DNA of 45,569 nt from Rubrivivax sp. (GTDB lineage Bacteria; Pseudomonadota; Gammaproteobacteria; Burkholderiales; Burkholderiaceae_C). The stretch's first letter is position 1. Every line of letters starts with the position of its first letter. The position numbers and the translations under genes are program-made. The notes beneath the pieces were generated by a model. That model was not told the DNA's origin and made no database searches. It saw nothing but the letters and a program-made list of their open reading frames with translations. This document shows positions 43,952 through 45,569 of this stretch, piece by piece. The stretch is from positions 1 through 45,569 of the forward strand of contig JAEUPE010000145.1 in assembly GCA_016790435.1 (NCBI GenBank), in the 5' to 3' direction.

Positions 43952-44934
43952 GCAACAACTGGAGTCGCCGTGCCGTCATCGGCGCGGGTGGTGCGTGCCT
44001 GGCCGGGCAGGCGTTCGCGCAGGGAGGCCCCAAGATCAACTTGAAGTTCTCCGACGTGACGACCGCTGATGCACCGCGCTCGCTGGCGCTGGTGCAGATC
44101 TTCGCCAAGGAGATCGGCGATGAGTTCGCCTTCCAGCCGTACTTCAACGGCACGCTGTTCAAGCAGGGCACCGAGCTCGTCGCGGTGCAGCGCGGCAACC
44201 TCGACATGGCGCTGCTGCCGCCCTCGGACTTCGCAGCGCAGCTGCCGGCCTTCGACATCCTGGGCGCGGCCTACGTGGTGCGCGACGCCGCCCACCTCGA
44301 CAAGGTCTTCAGGAGCGAGGTCGGGCAGTCGTTCGTGAAGCTGGCGAAGGAGAAGCTCGGCGTCGTCATCCTGGCGCCGGCCTACTACGGCACACGCCAA
44401 CTCAACCTCAAGGGTACGAAGAAGGTGCGCGTGCCCGAAGACCTGGCGAGCGTGAAGCTGCGCATGCCCGGCGGCGAGAGCTGGCAGTTCCTCGGCAAGT
44501 CGCTCGGCGCGAACCCGGTGCCGCTGGCCTATGCCGAAACCTACGTCGGGCTGCAGACCGGCGTCGTCGACGCGCAGGACAACCCGCTGCCCAACACGCG
44601 GCTGATGAAGTTCCACGAGGTCACCAACCAGATCGTTTTGACCGGGCACAACGTGGGCTTCGGCCTTCTCATCATGCGAGCCCAGGTGTTCGATGCCCTG
44701 AGCCCGGCGCAGCAGCAGAAGGTGACGGAGGCGGCGCGCAAGGCCTTCGCGTGGAGCACGGCCGAGTACCTCAAGCAGGAGCAGGAGCTGTCAGCGTTCT
44801 TCAAGGGCGCCGGCCTGGACGTCTACACCCCTGACGTGCCGGCCTTCCGCACTTACGCGCAGAAGCAGTACCTGCAGTCGCCGCTGTCGAAGTCGTGGCC
44901 GGCGGGCATGCTCGAGAAGATCAACGCGCTGTAG
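43948..44934 (+). CDS. dctP: TRAP transporter substrate-binding protein DctP (second copy)
   Basis: 328 residues, exactly the length of the first DctP at 41003-41989, and clearly paralogous to it: both have [18 protein letters not shown] or FYGTRQ, and KSxGANPxPxAYAETY patterns. The signal peptide begins [18 protein letters not shown] and ends AFAQG, again with an RR pair. No second membrane pair is in the window, so it may share DctQM with the first copy or be an orphan. It is translated with the lactonase through an ATGA overlap and has GGAG about 8 bases upstream. Confidence 0.89.
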   Translation: MSNNWSRRAVIGAGGACLAGQAFAQGGPKINLKFSDVTTADAPRSLALVQIFAKEIGDEFAFQPYFNGTLFKQGTELVAVQRGNLDMALLPPSDFAAQLPAFDILGAAYVVRDAAHLDKVFRSEVGQSFVKLAKEKLGVVILAPAYYGTRQLNLKGTKKVRVPEDLASVKLRMPGGESWQFLGKSLGANPVPLAYAETYVGLQTGVVDAQDNPLPNTRLMKFHEVTNQIVLTGHNVGFGLLIMRAQVFDALSPAQQQKVTEAARKAFAWSTAEYLKQEQELSAFFKGAGLDVYTPDVPAFRTYAQKQYLQSPLSKSWPAGMLEKINAL

Positions 44935-45196
44935 GGACACTCGCCAGCGGACGTGTTCGCCCAGCCGGACTGCGCTTGACGGCGCTTGTCGCCCAGCGGG
45001 CCGACCTGCGGTGTGCCCGCATCGGGTCGCCAGCCGGTGTGGTGAACCAGAGGCCGCCACCGCTGCCCACTGCCGCTGGCAGCTTACGATGCCGCCCGCG
45101 CATGTCTGCCATGGCGGCCGGAGCCGTCGAGGCGCGGTCACAGACGCCAGGGTCGCGTCTGGCGCGGTGTGCCCCGGGGACAGAGGAATCAAGCGC
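44935..45196. promoter_or_regulatory. Leader region of the formate-tetrahydrofolate ligase gene
   Basis: 262 bases with no convincing gene. A 10-base tandem pair, GCGCTTGACG (44972-44981) and GCGCTTGTCG (44982-44991), is present. Further down, CTGCC-GCT-GGCAG (45070-45082) is a small hairpin, and two mutually exclusive 6-bp stems, AGACGC/GCGTCT (45142-45147 with 45155-45160) and CGCCAG/CTGGCG (45145-45150 with 45159-45164), lie near the start codon. I do not recognise a known riboswitch. Confidence 0.35.
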
Positions 45197-45569
45197 ATGA
45201 AGTCGGACATCGAAATCGCCCAGGCTGCCACGCCGCAGCCGATCCTGGCCATTGCTTCCAGGCTGGGCATTCCCGAAACCGCGATCGAGCCCTTCGGCCG
45301 CACCAAGGCCAAGGTGTCGCTGGACTTCGTCAACTCCCTGTCCCACCGGCCCGACGGCAAGCTGATCCTCGTCACCGCCATCAGTCCCACGCCCGCGGGC
45401 GAAGGCAAGACCACCACCACGGTGGGCCTGGGCGACGCGCTGAACCACATCGGCAAGAAGGCCGTGATCTGCCTGCGCGAGCCCTCGCTCGGACCGGTGT
45501 TCGGCATGAAGGGCGGCGCCGCCGGCGGCGGCCACGCGCAGGTGATCCCGATGGAGGACATCAACCTGC
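45197..45569 (+). CDS. fhs: Formate-tetrahydrofolate ligase, N-terminal part (runs off the window)
   Basis: The first 124 residues only; the gene continues past the window edge. The ATP-binding P-loop region reads [18 protein letters not shown], and [19 protein letters not shown] is the strongly conserved family block after it. The enzyme makes 10-formyltetrahydrofolate from formate, ATP and tetrahydrofolate for one-carbon metabolism. The ATG at 45197 matches the family start (SDIEIAQAA). Confidence 0.93.
   Translation, partial: MKSDIEIAQAATPQPILAIASRLGIPETAIEPFGRTKAKVSLDFVNSLSHRPDGKLILVTAISPTPAGEGKTTTTVGLGDALNHIGKKAVICLREPSLGPVFGMKGGAAGGGHAQVIPMEDINL

Noticed and set aside
44935-45196. A known riboswitch upstream of fhs
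   Set aside because: I find small hairpins only; no conserved core of tetrahydrofolate, purine or other known riboswitches is visible.

Overview
The window is about 70% GC, densely coded chromosomal DNA. The gene families (TRAP transporters, MaoC/SCP-x thiolase sets, MarR and TetR regulators, an Anr-type low-oxygen cluster) suggest a betaproteobacterium of the order Burkholderiales, probably a Comamonadaceae or Rubrivivax/Leptothrix-like lineage. That placement is inferred from gene content and codon use. I see no intact tRNA, rRNA, insertion sequence or CRISPR array. Positions 112-134 do match the 3' end of tRNA-His exactly, which looks like the far attachment site of an integrated element lying left of the window.

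Left part (1-9.3 kb): an agmatinase; a CoA-thioester cluster (HMG-CoA-synthase-like/DUF35 fusion, SCP-x-type thiolase, two-domain MaoC hydratase) with a convergent MarR regulator and an acyl-CoA dehydrogenase; then a ketopantoate-reductase-like enzyme and an L-2-hydroxyglutarate-oxidase-like flavoprotein. Next (9.3-14.5 kb) come two small unknown proteins, a two-component system with a large polytopic kinase, and a quinone oxidoreductase.

Central part (14.6-30.0 kb) is the most coherent and interesting block. It holds an alpha/beta hydrolase and a phosphoribosyltransferase, divergent from an operon for acyl-CoA synthetase, 2-oxo acid dehydrogenase E1-alpha, E1-beta and E2, and an acyl carrier protein. 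These are followed by a CBS-pair protein, a Mg2+-type P-ATPase, an Hsp20, a Crp/Fnr regulator, a PAS histidine kinase with its NarL-type response regulator, and a second, apparently inactive hydrolase. Both major divergent promoter regions carry a TTGA-N6-TCAA (Fnr/Anr-type) box. The parts list resembles the DosR dormancy regulon of Mycobacterium tuberculosis and the low-oxygen locus of Burkholderia. I read it as a low-oxygen or energy-stress survival island under a Crp/Fnr protein that lacks the iron-sulfur cysteines.

Right part (30.2-45.6 kb): an exporter operon (zinc alcohol dehydrogenase, MacB-type ATPase, FtsX permease, membrane-fusion protein); a Ser/Thr kinase fused to a membrane-anchored, probably extracytoplasmic sensor and a terminal HAMP domain; and a sugar-acid or lactone-type uptake region. 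The latter comprises an AroQ-like protein lacking the family's catalytic histidine, TRAP DctM/DctQ/DctP, a TetR regulator, an SMP-30 lactonase and a second DctP of the same length. The window ends inside formate-tetrahydrofolate ligase.
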